Shown here: positions 37,249 to 45,923 of the stretch, piece after piece
How the letters are laid out: the number at the start of each line of letters is the position of its first letter
Numbering within the stretch: the first letter of the stretch is position 1
Origin: Hymenobacter sp. GOD-10R
GTDB taxonomy: Bacteria; Bacteroidota; Bacteroidia; Cytophagales; Hymenobacteraceae
Assembly: GCF_035609205.1 (NCBI RefSeq)
Contig: NZ_CP141185.1
Location: 124,001 to 188,000, forward strand
Reading direction: 5' to 3'
Length of the DNA stretch: 64,000 nucleotides
Made by a program: the position numbers and the translations under genes
The notes under the pieces: generated by a model
Database searches by the model: none
What the model saw: the letters and a program-made list of their open reading frames with translations, nothing else
What the model was told of the DNA's origin: nothing

Positions 37249-38301
37249 TTAGGGACTGATAGCTAACAGTCCCAGCATACCTAGGGCATACAACCCGAGT
37301 ACTACCAGCGAGTCGAGGCCCATGCGGGCCACCTGCCGCTGCGGCCGGAAAACCAGCCCGTAGACGTACACGCAGGTGAGCAGCATGCCCAGGCCCGTGA
37401 GATAGAGGTCGGCCTTGCCGGCGTGGGGCAGCGCGGCCTGGCCCGAGAGCGCGCTGGCCACCAGAAACAGCACCGGCAAAAAGGCATTGCCCCCAAAAAT
37501 ATCGCTGATGGCCAGCTGGTATTCGCCCGCTTTCATGGACGCCAGGCCGGTCGAAACCTCGGGCAGCGAGGTGGCTGCCGCCAGCACCGTGGCCCCAAAC
37601 AGCAGCCCGCTCAGGCCCCAATGCGTGGCCAGCGCGTCGCCGCTGCGCTCCAGCACCACGCCCGCCACCAGCGTCACGAGGGCCGCAGCCAGGAACACCA
37701 GCCCCGTGCGCCAGGTGCTGGCCGGGGGCGTTGGCTGGGCCGGAGCCGCTGGCTTGGGCGGCGGGCTGCCAGCCGGGGCCGCGTCGTGCGCCTGCCAGGG
37801 TAGCCCCTTTTGCGCTTTGCCAATCAGCCATAGGCCCACTACCCAGAGCCCCAAGATGAGCAGGCCCGCCGGGGTTATGCGGGCCACGATAATGGCGGCT
37901 GGCAGCTGGCTGCCTACCAGCACGGCCGCCAGCACGGCCAGCACCAGTACGCCTTCCAGTACCAGCACCAGCGAGGCGGCCTGGTAGGTGAGGGCCGCTT
38001 TTTTGCCCAGGCCAAACACGTCGAGCACCACCAGCACTAGCGTCTGCATCGCAATGCCACCCAAGATGTTACCAATGGCTAATTCCAGGTGCTGGCTCAG
38101 GGCCGCGCTGACTGTGATGGCCAGCTCGGGCAAGTTGGTGACCACCGCCAGCAGCAGCAAGCCGCCCAGCGCCTGCCCTAGTCCGAAGCGCTTGGCCAGC
38201 ACCGAGGTAGCGTTGGCAAGGTAAACGCCGGCCACCCAGACGGCCGCCCCGGCCGCCGCGAAGGCAAGTAGCAAAAGGGGAATGGATAAGTGGGCGAACA
38301 T
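37249..38301 (-). CDS. CaCA-family sodium/calcium exchanger-like protein
   Basis: A 350-residue membrane protein of the Ca2+/cation antiporter family. The two alpha repeats are NLPELAITVSAALSQHLELA with GNILGG, and AAATSLPEVSTGLASMKAGE with DIFGGNAF. A Pro/Ala-rich cytoplasmic linker (SPPPKPAAPAQPTPPAS) separates the halves. About ten helices are readable. The substrate may be Ca2+ or another divalent cation in exchange for Na+ or H+. It lies just upstream of the gpmA remnant and could be transcribed through to the fluoride operon. Confidence 0.88.
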   Translation of the reverse strand: MFAHLSIPLLLLAFAAAGAAVWVAGVYLANATSVLAKRFGLGQALGGLLLLAVVTNLPELAITVSAALSQHLELAIGNILGGIAMQTLVLVVLDVFGLGKKAALTYQAASLVLVLEGVLVLAVLAAVLVGSQLPAAIIVARITPAGLLILGLWVVGLWLIGKAQKGLPWQAHDAAPAGSPPPKPAAPAQPTPPASTWRTGLVFLAAALVTLVAGVVLERSGDALATHWGLSGLLFGATVLAAATSLPEVSTGLASMKAGEYQLAISDIFGGNAFLPVLFLVASALSGQAALPHAGKADLYLTGLGMLLTCVYVYGLVFRPQRQVARMGLDSLVVLGLYALGMLGLLAISP

Positions 38302-38387
38302 GCAGCAGCGAATGAAGTGGAAGGCCCATACGGGCCGGCCGGCCTTTTCGCCGCAAAGTCCGCGCTACAGCCCCGACCTTCGCGCCC

Positions 38388-39302
38388 ATGTCCGATTTTC
38401 GCCTTCGCGTATTTGCCGCCGTGGCGCGGCACCTGAGCTTCACCAAGGCCGCGCAGGAGCTGTTCGTGAGCCAGCCCGCCGTCACCAAGCACATCCGCGA
38501 GCTGGAGGCCCAGTACGGCCAGCGCCTGCTGGAGCGCAGCGGCAGCAAGGTGCTGCTCACCGAAGCCGGCCGCCTGCTGCTGCTGCACGCCGAAGCCGTG
38601 GCCGCCTCGGCCCAGCAGCTCGACGAGCAGTTGCTCGGCCTGCGCGACCCCGACGAGGCCGCCGGCCGCCTGCGCCTGGGGGCCAGCACCACCCTGGCCC
38701 AGTACGTGCTGCCGGCCTGGCTACCCGCTTTCCAGGCGCGCTACCCGCGGGTGCAGCTGAGCTTGCTCAACGTCAACTCCGAGCGCATCGCCGAGGCCCT
38801 GCTGCGCGGCGAGCTGGATTTGGGCTTCGTGGAAGGCCGCACCAAAAACCGCGACCTGCACTACGAGTTGCTGCTGCCCGACGAGCTGGTGGCCGTGCGC
38901 CAGCCTACGCCCGCCGGCTCGCCCCCTAGGCCCCTGCCGCTGGCTGAAGTACTGGCCAGCCCCCTGGTGCTGCGCGAGCGCGGCTCGGGCACGCTGGAGG
39001 TGCTGGAAATGGCCCTGCGCGAGCGTAAAATCAAGCTCGGCGAGCTGAAAACCGCGATTTACCTGGACAGCACCGAGGCCATCAAGACCTACCTGGAGGC
39101 CGCGCCGGGAGCCGTGGGCTTCGTGTCGCGGCAGGCGCTGCGGCGCGAGCTGGCGGCGGGCCTGCTCGAAGAAATACCTGTGCAAGGCTTCACGCTGCCC
39201 CGGCAGTTCGAGGCGGTGTGGGTGCAGGGCCAGCCCCTGACGCGCACCGCCCAGCGCTTCTGGAGCTTTGCCCAGCAGCAGGCGGTCAGCAAAGCAGGGT
39301 AG
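38388..39302 (+). CDS. LysR-family transcriptional regulator
   Basis: A 304-residue LysR regulator. The N-terminal winged helix reads VFAAVARHLSFTKAAQELFV, SQPAVTKHIRELEA. The effector-binding domain begins at GRLRLGASTTLAQYVLP and ends at about 300. It is divergent from the exchanger gene. A broken paralogue of its effector domain lies at 40484 and a YeiH-type exporter at 41208. LysR genes commonly control a YeiH-type partner, so that gene is the likely target. The inducer is unknown. Confidence 0.9.
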   Translation: MSDFRLRVFAAVARHLSFTKAAQELFVSQPAVTKHIRELEAQYGQRLLERSGSKVLLTEAGRLLLLHAEAVAASAQQLDEQLLGLRDPDEAAGRLRLGASTTLAQYVLPAWLPAFQARYPRVQLSLLNVNSERIAEALLRGELDLGFVEGRTKNRDLHYELLLPDELVAVRQPTPAGSPPRPLPLAEVLASPLVLRERGSGTLEVLEMALRERKIKLGELKTAIYLDSTEAIKTYLEAAPGAVGFVSRQALRRELAAGLLEEIPVQGFTLPRQFEAVWVQGQPLTRTAQRFWSFAQQQAVSKAG

Positions 39303-39307
39303 CGAGT

Positions 39308-39341
39308 TTGGTTATTAGCAATAACTATTTGCTATAACCAA
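39308..39341. promoter_or_regulatory. LysR-type binding site candidate, upstream of 39472
   Basis: Two 8-bp arms, TTGGTTAT and ATAACCAA, face each other with 18 bases between. A nested GTTAT-N5-ATAAC occurs within, which fits a T-N11-A LysR box. The same GTTAT-N5-ATAAC word is found at 41129-41143 before the YeiH gene. A TACTTTTG Bacteroidota -7 box (TAnnTTTG) follows at 39359-39366. Confidence 0.5.
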
Positions 39342-39471
39342 AATTCAATAAGGGCCGCTACTTTTGCCGTATCACTTGCCAGCGGCAGTGGCTTTTCCAG
39401 CGGCAGTGGCTTTTGCTGCTAGCCGCCGCCAGTTTGCTGTACATTAGTTCTTCACTTTTTCCCTTTTTGCC

Positions 39472-39846
39472 ATGAGCCAGCCCGCCGATTCCCCCGATTC
39501 GCAGCCCACTCCCGCCGAGCAGCCGGCCGATGCGGCCCACGCCGGTACGCCGCACTACGGCACCTTTGGCGACCCGGCCAACGTGCCTGTTACCCCGGAG
39601 CATCATCCCAACCGCCCCTACGTGGGCGGCTATATGGACCCCGAAGGCACCCACGGCGGCTGCGAGACCGGCCCTTATGACCCCAGCCAGCAGCGCGGCC
39701 ACGCCGAGCAAAACCAGGCTACCGCCGCCATTGAGGCCGCCCAGGGCAAAGACGAGGACGTGGAGCGCGCCGCTTACGTGGCCGACGACCCGCGCTACGC
39801 CGGGGGCGACGTGTACGACTTGCAAAACGAGCAAACCGGCTTTTAG
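39472..39846 (+). CDS. small hydrophilic protein, tandem copy 1
   Basis: A 124-residue, acidic, low-complexity protein starting MSQPADSPDSQPTPAEQPAD. The N-terminal half (HAGTPHYGTFGDPAN) is disordered-looking; the C-terminal 45 residues (RGHAEQNQATAAIEAAQGKD, DVERAAYVADDPRYAGG) are helical then Gly-rich. No signal or membrane segment. It is nearly duplicated by the next gene, 140 bases downstream. No known family; perhaps a stress-induced hydrophilic protein. Confidence 0.75.
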   Translation: MSQPADSPDSQPTPAEQPADAAHAGTPHYGTFGDPANVPVTPEHHPNRPYVGGYMDPEGTHGGCETGPYDPSQQRGHAEQNQATAAIEAAQGKDEDVERAAYVADDPRYAGGDVYDLQNEQTGF

Positions 39847-39988
39847 CCGGCCGGGCCGCTCGCCGGGGCCGCGCTTCCCCCCGGCGCGTGGCTCGGGCAC
39901 CGCCGCACCCTACCCACGGCAGGAGCCGGCCGATTCAGCGGCCCCGATGCCAGCCCCACCTTTACCATTCACGCCAACTTTTTTTCGC

Positions 39989-40366
39989 ATGAGCCAGCAC
40001 CCCGAAAACCCCGCCGACGAAGCCCACGCCGGCACGCCCCAGTACGGCGACTTTGGCCACCCCGCCGACCCCGCCGCGCCCCGCACTTACCGCGAGAACG
40101 CCTACGATGGCTCGAATGATAACCCCGACGAGTTCAGTGCGTTCCGAAGCAAGCACGCTGCCCACACCGAGCACTACTGCATGACCGATGCGCAGGCCGA
40201 CCCCGCCAAGCAGCGCGGCCACGTGGAGCAAAACCAGGACACCGCCGCCATTGAGGCCGCCCAGGGCAAAGACGAGGACGTGGAGCGCGCCGCTTACGCG
40301 GCCGACGACCCGCGCTACGCTGGGGGCGACGTGTACGACTTGCAAAACGAGCAAACCAGTCTCTAG
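39989..40366 (+). CDS. small hydrophilic protein, tandem copy 2
   Basis: From the ATG at 39989 it has 125 residues. The last 50 residues are nearly identical to those of the preceding protein (NQDTAAIEAAQGKDEDVERA, YAADDPRYAGGDVYDLQNEQ), as is the HAGTPQYGDFGHPAD segment; the linker between (NPDEFSAFRSKHAAHTEHYC) is unique. A long in-frame extension to 39530 would cross the previous gene and is rejected. A strong terminator lies downstream. Confidence 0.75.
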   Translation: MSQHPENPADEAHAGTPQYGDFGHPADPAAPRTYRENAYDGSNDNPDEFSAFRSKHAAHTEHYCMTDAQADPAKQRGHVEQNQDTAAIEAAQGKDEDVERAAYAADDPRYAGGDVYDLQNEQTSL

Positions 40367-40398
40367 CCGGCCGGCCAACCGGCCGGGCTAGCGCCAGC

Positions 40399-40430
40399 AG
40401 TAAAGGCACCCTCCGGTGCCTTTACTAGTT
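40399..40430 (+). terminator. rho-independent terminator
   Basis: A perfect 12-bp stem (AGTAAAGGCACC with GGTGCCTTTACT) around a CTCC loop, followed by AGTTTTAAG. It lies 33 bases after the stop of the second tandem gene, so it ends that transcript. The arms are A/T-rich at the ends, so a bidirectional role is possible. Confidence 0.85.
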
Positions 40431-40483
40431 TTAAGCAGCCGGCAACTAGTTGGCAAAAAGCTAGTTATTCTTTCTTCTCTACT

Positions 40484-41122
40484 ATGCCTACCCTACACAT
40501 CGGGGCCAGCGCCACCCTGGCCCGCTACGTGCTGCCCCGGCTGCTGGCCGATTTTCGGGCCCGGCACCCGGCGGTAGCCGTGGCGCTGCACCCCGCCAAC
40601 TCGGCGCAGGTAGCCCAGGCGCTGCTGCGCGGCGAGCTGGCGCTGGGCTTTGTGGAAGGCCCCGAGCGGCTGCCCGGCCTGCGCTACGAGCGGCTGCTAT
40701 TCGACGAGCTGGTGGCCGTGCGCGGGGCCACGCCGGCCGGGCCGCCCGCCGCCCCGCTGGCATTGCCCGAGGCCCTGGGCCACCCCTAGGCGTTGCGCGA
40801 GCACGGCTCGGGCACGCTGGCCGTGGTCGAAGCCGCGCTGCTCACCCACGGCGTGCGCTTGGCCGACCTGCCCGCCCCGCGCTACTTCACCGGCAACGAG
40901 GCTCTCAAAGCCCACCTGCTGGCCACGCCCGGCGCGCTGGGCTTTCTGTCGCGCCGCGCCCTGATGGCCGAGCTGGTGAGCGGGCAGCTGGAAGAAATAC
41001 CCATCCGGGGCCTGTACCTGGCGCGGACGCTCGCCGCTGCGTGGCGCACGGGCGAGGTGCTCCCGCTTGCTGCCCAACAGTTTATCCGGCTGTGCGACCT
41101 GTCTTGCGACTGCCTTTCATAA
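40484..41122 (+). pseudogene. LysR effector-binding domain, no HTH, amber stop
   Basis: The frame starts MPTLHIGASATLARYVLPRL and matches the effector domain of the intact LysR at 38388 from its linker onward. No helix-turn-helix is encoded. An in-frame TAG at 40790-40792 lies where the intact protein reads SPLVLRERGSGT; after it the same frame continues ALREHGSGTLAVVEAALL to the end at 41122. It could be two small proteins or a dead gene; a readthrough product would be a dominant effector-binding domain. It lies directly upstream of the YeiH gene. Confidence 0.65.
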
Positions 41123-41143
41123 CCAATGGTTATTGCTCATAAC
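41119..41143. promoter_or_regulatory. LysR-type operator upstream of the exporter gene
   Basis: A 15-bp palindrome (ATAACCAATGGTTAT) and, overlapping it, GTTAT-TGCTC-ATAAC, which repeats the nested word seen at 39312. A TAAATTTG -7 box (TAnnTTTG) lies at 41177-41184, 24 bases before the ATG at 41208. It is the likely control site for the YeiH-type gene. Confidence 0.55.
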
Positions 41144-41207
41144 ATTATGGGATAATCTAAACAGGGAGCTTTGCCGTAAATTTGCAGCAGTTAACCAGCT
41201 CTCACCC

Positions 41208-42320
41208 ATGACCCAGCACCCTAATACTACTCCCCCCGCCGCGCCGGCCACCGAGCACAGCGCCGAGCCGCTGCTCTTCGCCTCTTCGGCCGAGATAGAG
41301 CACGCCGAAGCCACCCTCGACGAGCCTGAAACCACCACTGGCATCTTCCGCTCGCTGCACACGCCGCGCGAGCTGTTTGGGCGCACGTTTACGCTGCGGC
41401 AAGTGCTGTTCGGGCTGTTTCTGGTGTTTTGCCTCACGCCCTGGGCCTCGCCGCCCATTGCGCTTGCCCTGGGGCTGGTGCTGGCCCAAACGGTGGGTAA
41501 CCCCTTCACCAGCCACACCAAAGCCTTCACCCACAAGCTGCTGCAATTCTCGGTTATCGGCCTGGGCTTCGGCATGAACGCCCACGCGGCGGTGCAGGCG
41601 GGCAAAGAAGGGATTCTGTTCACGGTCGTGTCCATCTTCGGTACGTTGTTTCTGGGCTACTTCGTAGGTAAGTGGCTGGGGCTGAGCAAACACGTGGTGC
41701 ACCTCATTTCGTGCGGCACCGCCATTTGCGGCGGTTCGGCCATCGCGGCCATCGGGCCGGTGCTGCGGGCCAAGGACGAGGAAATGTCGGTGGGCCTGGG
41801 CACGGTGTTCGTGCTGAACGCCATTGCGCTGTTCGCCTTCCCGCCCATTGGCCACGCCCTGCACATGAGCCAAAACCAGTTTGGCCTCTGGTGCGCCATC
41901 GCCATCCACGACACGAGTTCGGTAGTGGGCGCGGCGGCGGCCTACGGCAACCAGGCCCTGGAAGTAGCTACGACGGTGAAGCTGGCGCGGGCGCTCTGGA
42001 TTATTCCGGTGGCCATCGGCACGGCCATGATTTTCAAGCAGAAAGGCGTTAAAATCTCGATTCCCTACTTCATCTTCGGCTTCATCCTGGCGATGCTCTT
42101 CAACACCTTCGCCCCAGCCTACATCCCCGCCGCCAAGGCGCTGGGCCCGGTGATGGTGAACCTGGCCAAAATCGGCCTCACGGTGACGCTCTTCTTTATC
42201 GGCGCGGGTCTTTCGGCCAAGGTGGTGAGCTCGGTGGGTATCCGGCCCTACGTGCTGGGCGTGCTGCTGTGGATCGTGATTTCGACCACCTCGCTCTACG
42301 TCATTTTGCACGCCGTTTAG
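41208..42320 (+). CDS. YeiH/UPF0324-family putative sulfate/sulfite exporter
   Basis: A 370-residue membrane protein from the ATG at 41208, after an acidic 55-residue cytoplasmic N-terminus. Family residues include FTHKLLQFSVIGLGFGMNA, SCGTAICGGSAIAAIGPVL, AIAIHDTSSVVGAAAAYG and a final helix GLSAKVVSSVGI. About ten helices. Members of UPF0324 are predicted to export sulfite, sulfonates or similar. It has its own LysR-type operator and is followed by a c-type cytochrome and DsrE gene, in a sulfur context. Confidence 0.88.
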   Translation: MTQHPNTTPPAAPATEHSAEPLLFASSAEIEHAEATLDEPETTTGIFRSLHTPRELFGRTFTLRQVLFGLFLVFCLTPWASPPIALALGLVLAQTVGNPFTSHTKAFTHKLLQFSVIGLGFGMNAHAAVQAGKEGILFTVVSIFGTLFLGYFVGKWLGLSKHVVHLISCGTAICGGSAIAAIGPVLRAKDEEMSVGLGTVFVLNAIALFAFPPIGHALHMSQNQFGLWCAIAIHDTSSVVGAAAAYGNQALEVATTVKLARALWIIPVAIGTAMIFKQKGVKISIPYFIFGFILAMLFNTFAPAYIPAAKALGPVMVNLAKIGLTVTLFFIGAGLSAKVVSSVGIRPYVLGVLLWIVISTTSLYVILHAV

Positions 42321-42424
42321 GCGGCCCGGCCCGCGGGGTGAAGGCGACCAATCTGGCCTGAAACGCTTAGTAATCAGGGGTTTGCCTGCTGATAATTTTC
42401 CTTCCCATTCCCACCCTTTTCGTC

Positions 42425-43516
42425 ATGGAAACTCCCGCCGAGCCCTCGCCCCGCCTGCAACCCGAAGACAAGCAGGTGTTCATCAAGGTCGCCGGGCTGC
42501 TCACCTGGGTTATTGGGCTGATGGTGCTGGTGGTGGCCGTGACGGCCTACGTGCTGGTGTTTCCGCCCAAGCCCGGGGCCCCGGTAGCCGCCGCGGCCCC
42601 GCCGGCCGGTGCGGCGGCGCAGCCGGCTAGGGCGCAGCTGGTTAACTTTTTCACGCCCGCGCGCTTCCTGCTCGACAGCGTGCAAAACAACCCCGAGGGC
42701 GAGCTGATTCGCTACGGCCACGAGCTGATTGCCCACACCCCGCAGTACCTGGGGCCCCAGGCCAAGGACCCGCTGCTGCGCCTGGCCGGCAGCAACCTGG
42801 CCTGCCAGAACTGCCATTTGCAAGCCGGCCAAAAGGCCTTTTCGGCTCCCTACGTGGGCATCTGGGGCATTTACCCCACCTACAAGGGCCGCGAAAACGC
42901 CATCAGCACACTCGAAGACCGCATCAACGGCTGCATGACGCGCAGCCTCAACGGCCAGCCGCTGACTCTTGACGGCAAGGAGATGAAGGCCATGGTGACG
43001 TACATGAAATGGCTGGGCCGCCAGGTGCCGGTGGGCGAGAAAGTGAAGGGCCAGGGGTTTGTCAAGTTCACGATGCCCAACCGGGCCGCCGACCTGGGCC
43101 AGGGCAAGCTCATTTTTGCCCAGCAGTGCGCCAGCTGTCACGGCGCGGGCGGCCAGGGCCAGCGCGCCCGCAGCAGCGGGCAGTACCAGTACCCGCCGCT
43201 GTGGGGCCCCGACAGCTACAATGACGGGGCCGGCATGCACCGCCTGCAAACGGCCGCCCGCTTCGTGAAGGCTAACATGCCCTTCGGGGCTACCGCCGAG
43301 CACACCGTCCTCAGCGACGAGGCGGCCTACGACGTGGCCGCTTATTTCAACTCGATGCCCCGGCCCCACATGGCCCACCTCGCCAAAGACTACCCCGACC
43401 TAAGCAAGAAGCCGGTCGATTGCCCCTACCCCCCTTACGCCGACCAGTTTACGCAGCACCAGCACCAGTTTGGCCCCTATGCCGCCATGAGCCAGGGCAA
43501 AAAAGGCGCGGAATAA
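42425..43516 (+). CDS. TsdA-like dihaem cytochrome c
   Basis: A membrane-anchored periplasmic cytochrome of 363 residues. One membrane helix at about 23-45 is followed by a Pro/Ala linker and two haem-binding domains: Cys127 to His131 in NLACQNCHLQAG and Cys235 to His239 in QQCASCHGAGG. GIYPTYKGRENAISTLEDRI followed by NGCMTRSLNG resembles thiosulfate dehydrogenase TsdA and SoxA-type proteins. It should oxidise thiosulfate or transfer electrons in sulfur oxidation, but the catalytic Cys ligand needs alignment. Confidence 0.8.
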   Translation: METPAEPSPRLQPEDKQVFIKVAGLLTWVIGLMVLVVAVTAYVLVFPPKPGAPVAAAAPPAGAAAQPARAQLVNFFTPARFLLDSVQNNPEGELIRYGHELIAHTPQYLGPQAKDPLLRLAGSNLACQNCHLQAGQKAFSAPYVGIWGIYPTYKGRENAISTLEDRINGCMTRSLNGQPLTLDGKEMKAMVTYMKWLGRQVPVGEKVKGQGFVKFTMPNRAADLGQGKLIFAQQCASCHGAGGQGQRARSSGQYQYPPLWGPDSYNDGAGMHRLQTAARFVKANMPFGATAEHTVLSDEAAYDVAAYFNSMPRPHMAHLAKDYPDLSKKPVDCPYPPYADQFTQHQHQFGPYAAMSQGKKGAE

Positions 43517-43554
43517 GTGCGGCAAAACCCCTCTTTTCTTTCCAGTTTTCTCCC

Positions 43555-44034
43555 ATGAAAAGCTTGTTTCTGACCGCCGCGCTCATCGCGGGTCTTTCCT
43601 TCACGGGCCGCGCCCAAACCCCCGCCGCTATGCACGATGCCGAGGCATTCCAGAAAGGCACCTTCGCCGGCGCGACCGCCGACCAGGCCCACTACAACGC
43701 CGTGTACCAGCTCGATAGCGACGACCCCAAGCTCATTCAGCAAACGCTGCGCAACATCAACAACGCGCTGGAAGACGCGCGGCTGAAGGGGAAGATTACT
43801 ATTGAACTGGTGGCCTTCGGCAACGGCACCGCCCTCTTCCGCAAGGACCAGCCCTACGAGGCGCCGCTAACCGCCCTCAAGGCGAAGGGCGTCATCCTGT
43901 CGCAGTGCCTGAACACACTCAAGGAGAAGAAGATAAGCAAGGACGAGCTGCTGCCGCTCATCGCCTATGTGCCCAGCGGCAACGGGGAGCTGATTATCCG
44001 GCAGGCCCAGGGCTGGTCGCTGGTGCACCCCTAG
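43555..44034 (+). CDS. secreted DsrE-family protein
   Basis: A 159-residue exported protein (signal MKSLFLTAALIAGLSFTGRA). The mature part has the DsrE/F fold order (HYNAVYQLDSDDPKLIQQTL, ELVAFGNGTALFRK, LKAKGVILSQCLNTL). A conserved Cys in LSQCLNTLKEK is at the position used for sulfur transfer by some family members. It is in a short-spaced run after the TsdA-like cytochrome gene. An upstream in-frame extension from 43420 lies in the previous gene and is rejected. Confidence 0.82.
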   Translation: MKSLFLTAALIAGLSFTGRAQTPAAMHDAEAFQKGTFAGATADQAHYNAVYQLDSDDPKLIQQTLRNINNALEDARLKGKITIELVAFGNGTALFRKDQPYEAPLTALKAKGVILSQCLNTLKEKKISKDELLPLIAYVPSGNGELIIRQAQGWSLVHP

Positions 44035-44089
44035 GGGGGAGGGCCTGGCTCCGCCTGCACAATACGCTTACTTCCCAACCACCCCGCCC

Positions 44090-45052
44090 ATGAAACGCCT
44101 TCCTCACCTGCTTGCTCTGGCTGCGCTCGCGCTGGCCCCGGCTGCCCTTTCGGCCCAGACCATGCCCGTGCAGAAACCCACGCCGCCCGACGCGGCCCAC
44201 CGCTTCGACCCGCCCTGGAATGCCCCGTTTCAAACCGGCGAGGCCTTTACGGTGCCCGGGATTGACAACGTGCCCGACTTGTATGGCGACGTGGTGGACC
44301 CGCAGCTGGTGGTGTTTTTTGGGGGCAACCAGTTCATGGTGCTCGACGATTTGCTGCGCGAGTTTCGCAAGGCCTACCCGCAGTACCAGCGCATTTTCGT
44401 GGAAACGCTGCCGCCCGGCATCCTGGCCAAGCAGATTGAGCAGGGCGGGGCGCTGGTGGTGGGCAACCTGCGCATCGCCCTCAAGCCCGACGTGTACGCG
44501 GCCGGCAAGAGCCGCATGGATATGACCCCCGAGTGGTTTGGACGCACCAGCAGCTACGCCCAGAACCGGCTGGCTATTATGGTCCGCAAGGGCAACCCCA
44601 AGAAGGTGGCCAGCCTGCGCGACCTGGGCCGGCCCGAGGTGCGGGTGAGCATGCCCAACCCCACCTGGGAGGGCATCGGCAAGCGCATCGAAGAGTCGTA
44701 TCAAAAGGCTGGGGGCGTGGCACTCAAAACGGCCGTGATGACGACCAAGGTGAAAGCCGGCAGCACGTTTCTGACCCAGATTCACCACCGGCAATCGCCC
44801 CTGCGGGTGCTCTACGACCAGTCGGATGCCGCCCCGGTGTGGTACACGGAGGCTTTTTACCAGAAAATGCTGGGCCACCCGGTAGAGAGCGTCGAGATTC
44901 CGGCCAAGGAAAACATACTGGCCAACTACGTGGCCGGCACGATGAAAGCCGCCCCCCACGCCCAGGCCGCCGAGGACTTCGTGGCCTTCCTCACCAGCCC
45001 CGCCGGGCAGGCCGTGTACCAGAAGTACGGCTTCCTGCCCCCGGTGAAATAA
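44090..45052 (+). CDS. ModA-like periplasmic solute-binding protein 1
   Basis: A 320-residue exported protein with signal MKRLPHLLALAALALAPAAL. The mature part is a type 2 periplasmic binding fold: VVFFGGNQFMVLDDLLREF, VRKGNPKKVASLRDLGRPEV and NILANYVAGTMKAAPHA. It resembles anion-binding proteins of the molybdate/sulfate/tungstate group. No ABC permease or ATPase gene is present nearby, so it is an orphan binder, perhaps a sensor or chaperone. Substrate is uncertain. Confidence 0.78.
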   Translation: MKRLPHLLALAALALAPAALSAQTMPVQKPTPPDAAHRFDPPWNAPFQTGEAFTVPGIDNVPDLYGDVVDPQLVVFFGGNQFMVLDDLLREFRKAYPQYQRIFVETLPPGILAKQIEQGGALVVGNLRIALKPDVYAAGKSRMDMTPEWFGRTSSYAQNRLAIMVRKGNPKKVASLRDLGRPEVRVSMPNPTWEGIGKRIEESYQKAGGVALKTAVMTTKVKAGSTFLTQIHHRQSPLRVLYDQSDAAPVWYTEAFYQKMLGHPVESVEIPAKENILANYVAGTMKAAPHAQAAEDFVAFLTSPAGQAVYQKYGFLPPVK

Positions 45053-45065
45053 CCTCCTTTCCGCC

Positions 45066-45839
45066 ATGCAAACCCCTTTTCGCACCCGGCTCGGCCGGGT
45101 TGCCCGCTGCCTTATGCTCAGCACCTTAGCCGCCAGCCCGGCCCTGGCCCAGACGCCGCCCCAAACCCTGCACGTGTACGGCCCCGGCGGCCCGGCCACG
45201 GCTATGAAGGAGTGCGCTGCCGCCTTTACCAAACAAACGGGAACCCCCGTGGACGTCACGGCCGGCCCCGAGCCGCAGTGGCTACCCCAGGCCCAGCAGG
45301 ATGCCGACCTGGTGTACGGCGGGGCCGAATATATGCTCACCCAAACTGCGCTGGCCCACCCCGGCCTGGTGGACGAGGCCAGCCGCACCAGCCTCTACGC
45401 CCGCGAGTCGGCGGTGCTGGTGCGGCCGGGCAACCCGCTGCACATCAAGCGCCTCGAAGACCTGACCCGGCCCGGCGTGCGCCTGCTCGACGTGAACGGG
45501 GCCGGCCAGATGGGCATGACCGAGGACATGGCTCGCACCCCGGCCCTCATCGCCAACCTCCAGCACAATACCCGCACCTCGGTGAAGACCAGTGCCGAGG
45601 CCGTGGCTCTCTGGCAGCAGCAGCCCCAGGGCTACGACGCCTGGATAACCTATGCCTCGTGGCAGCCGCGCCTGCCCGGCTCGGCCCTGGTGCGCCTGCC
45701 CCGCGCCCAGCGCGTGCACCGGGGCACGCCCATCGCCCTCACCCAGCGCACCACCCAGGCGGCCACCGCCCGGCAGTTCGTGGCCTTTTTAAAGTCAGCC
45801 GAGGGCCACGCCATTTTCCGCCGCAATGGGTGGGAGTAG
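45066..45839 (+). CDS. ModA-like periplasmic solute-binding protein 2
   Basis: A 257-residue exported protein in the same family (TLHVYGPGGPATAMKECAAA, VLVRPGNPLHIKRLEDLTRP, and a C-terminal VAFLKSAEGHAIF). It is 13 bases downstream of binder 1 and shares its VRxGNP and FVAFL signatures, but is shorter. The pair is a likely ancient duplication. As with its neighbour there is no transport machinery nearby. Confidence 0.78.
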   Translation: MQTPFRTRLGRVARCLMLSTLAASPALAQTPPQTLHVYGPGGPATAMKECAAAFTKQTGTPVDVTAGPEPQWLPQAQQDADLVYGGAEYMLTQTALAHPGLVDEASRTSLYARESAVLVRPGNPLHIKRLEDLTRPGVRLLDVNGAGQMGMTEDMARTPALIANLQHNTRTSVKTSAEAVALWQQQPQGYDAWITYASWQPRLPGSALVRLPRAQRVHRGTPIALTQRTTQAATARQFVAFLKSAEGHAIFRRNGWE

Positions 45840-45923
45840 GGGGTGAGGCGCCACGCAAGGGCGTTAAAGCACCCTCACCAAAACAATTTCTTCCTAATCA
45901 TTACCCATTTACCCCTTTCCTGC

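Noticed and set aside
36971..37831. Long open frame on the minus strand across the CaCA gene
   Set aside because: It is a shadow frame of the exchanger gene: Gly/Ala/Arg-rich without membrane segments.
39530..39988. N-terminal extension of the second tandem small protein
   Set aside because: It crosses the first tandem gene in a different frame and is Pro/Thr/Arg-rich; the ATG at 39989 matches the start of copy 1.
41202..42311. Long minus-strand open frame opposite the YeiH-type gene
   Set aside because: It is an antisense shadow in GC-rich DNA: rich in His, Arg and Gly, with no domain, and the plus strand has a clear membrane protein. The same applies to 43994-45388, 4848-5765 and 22250-23260.
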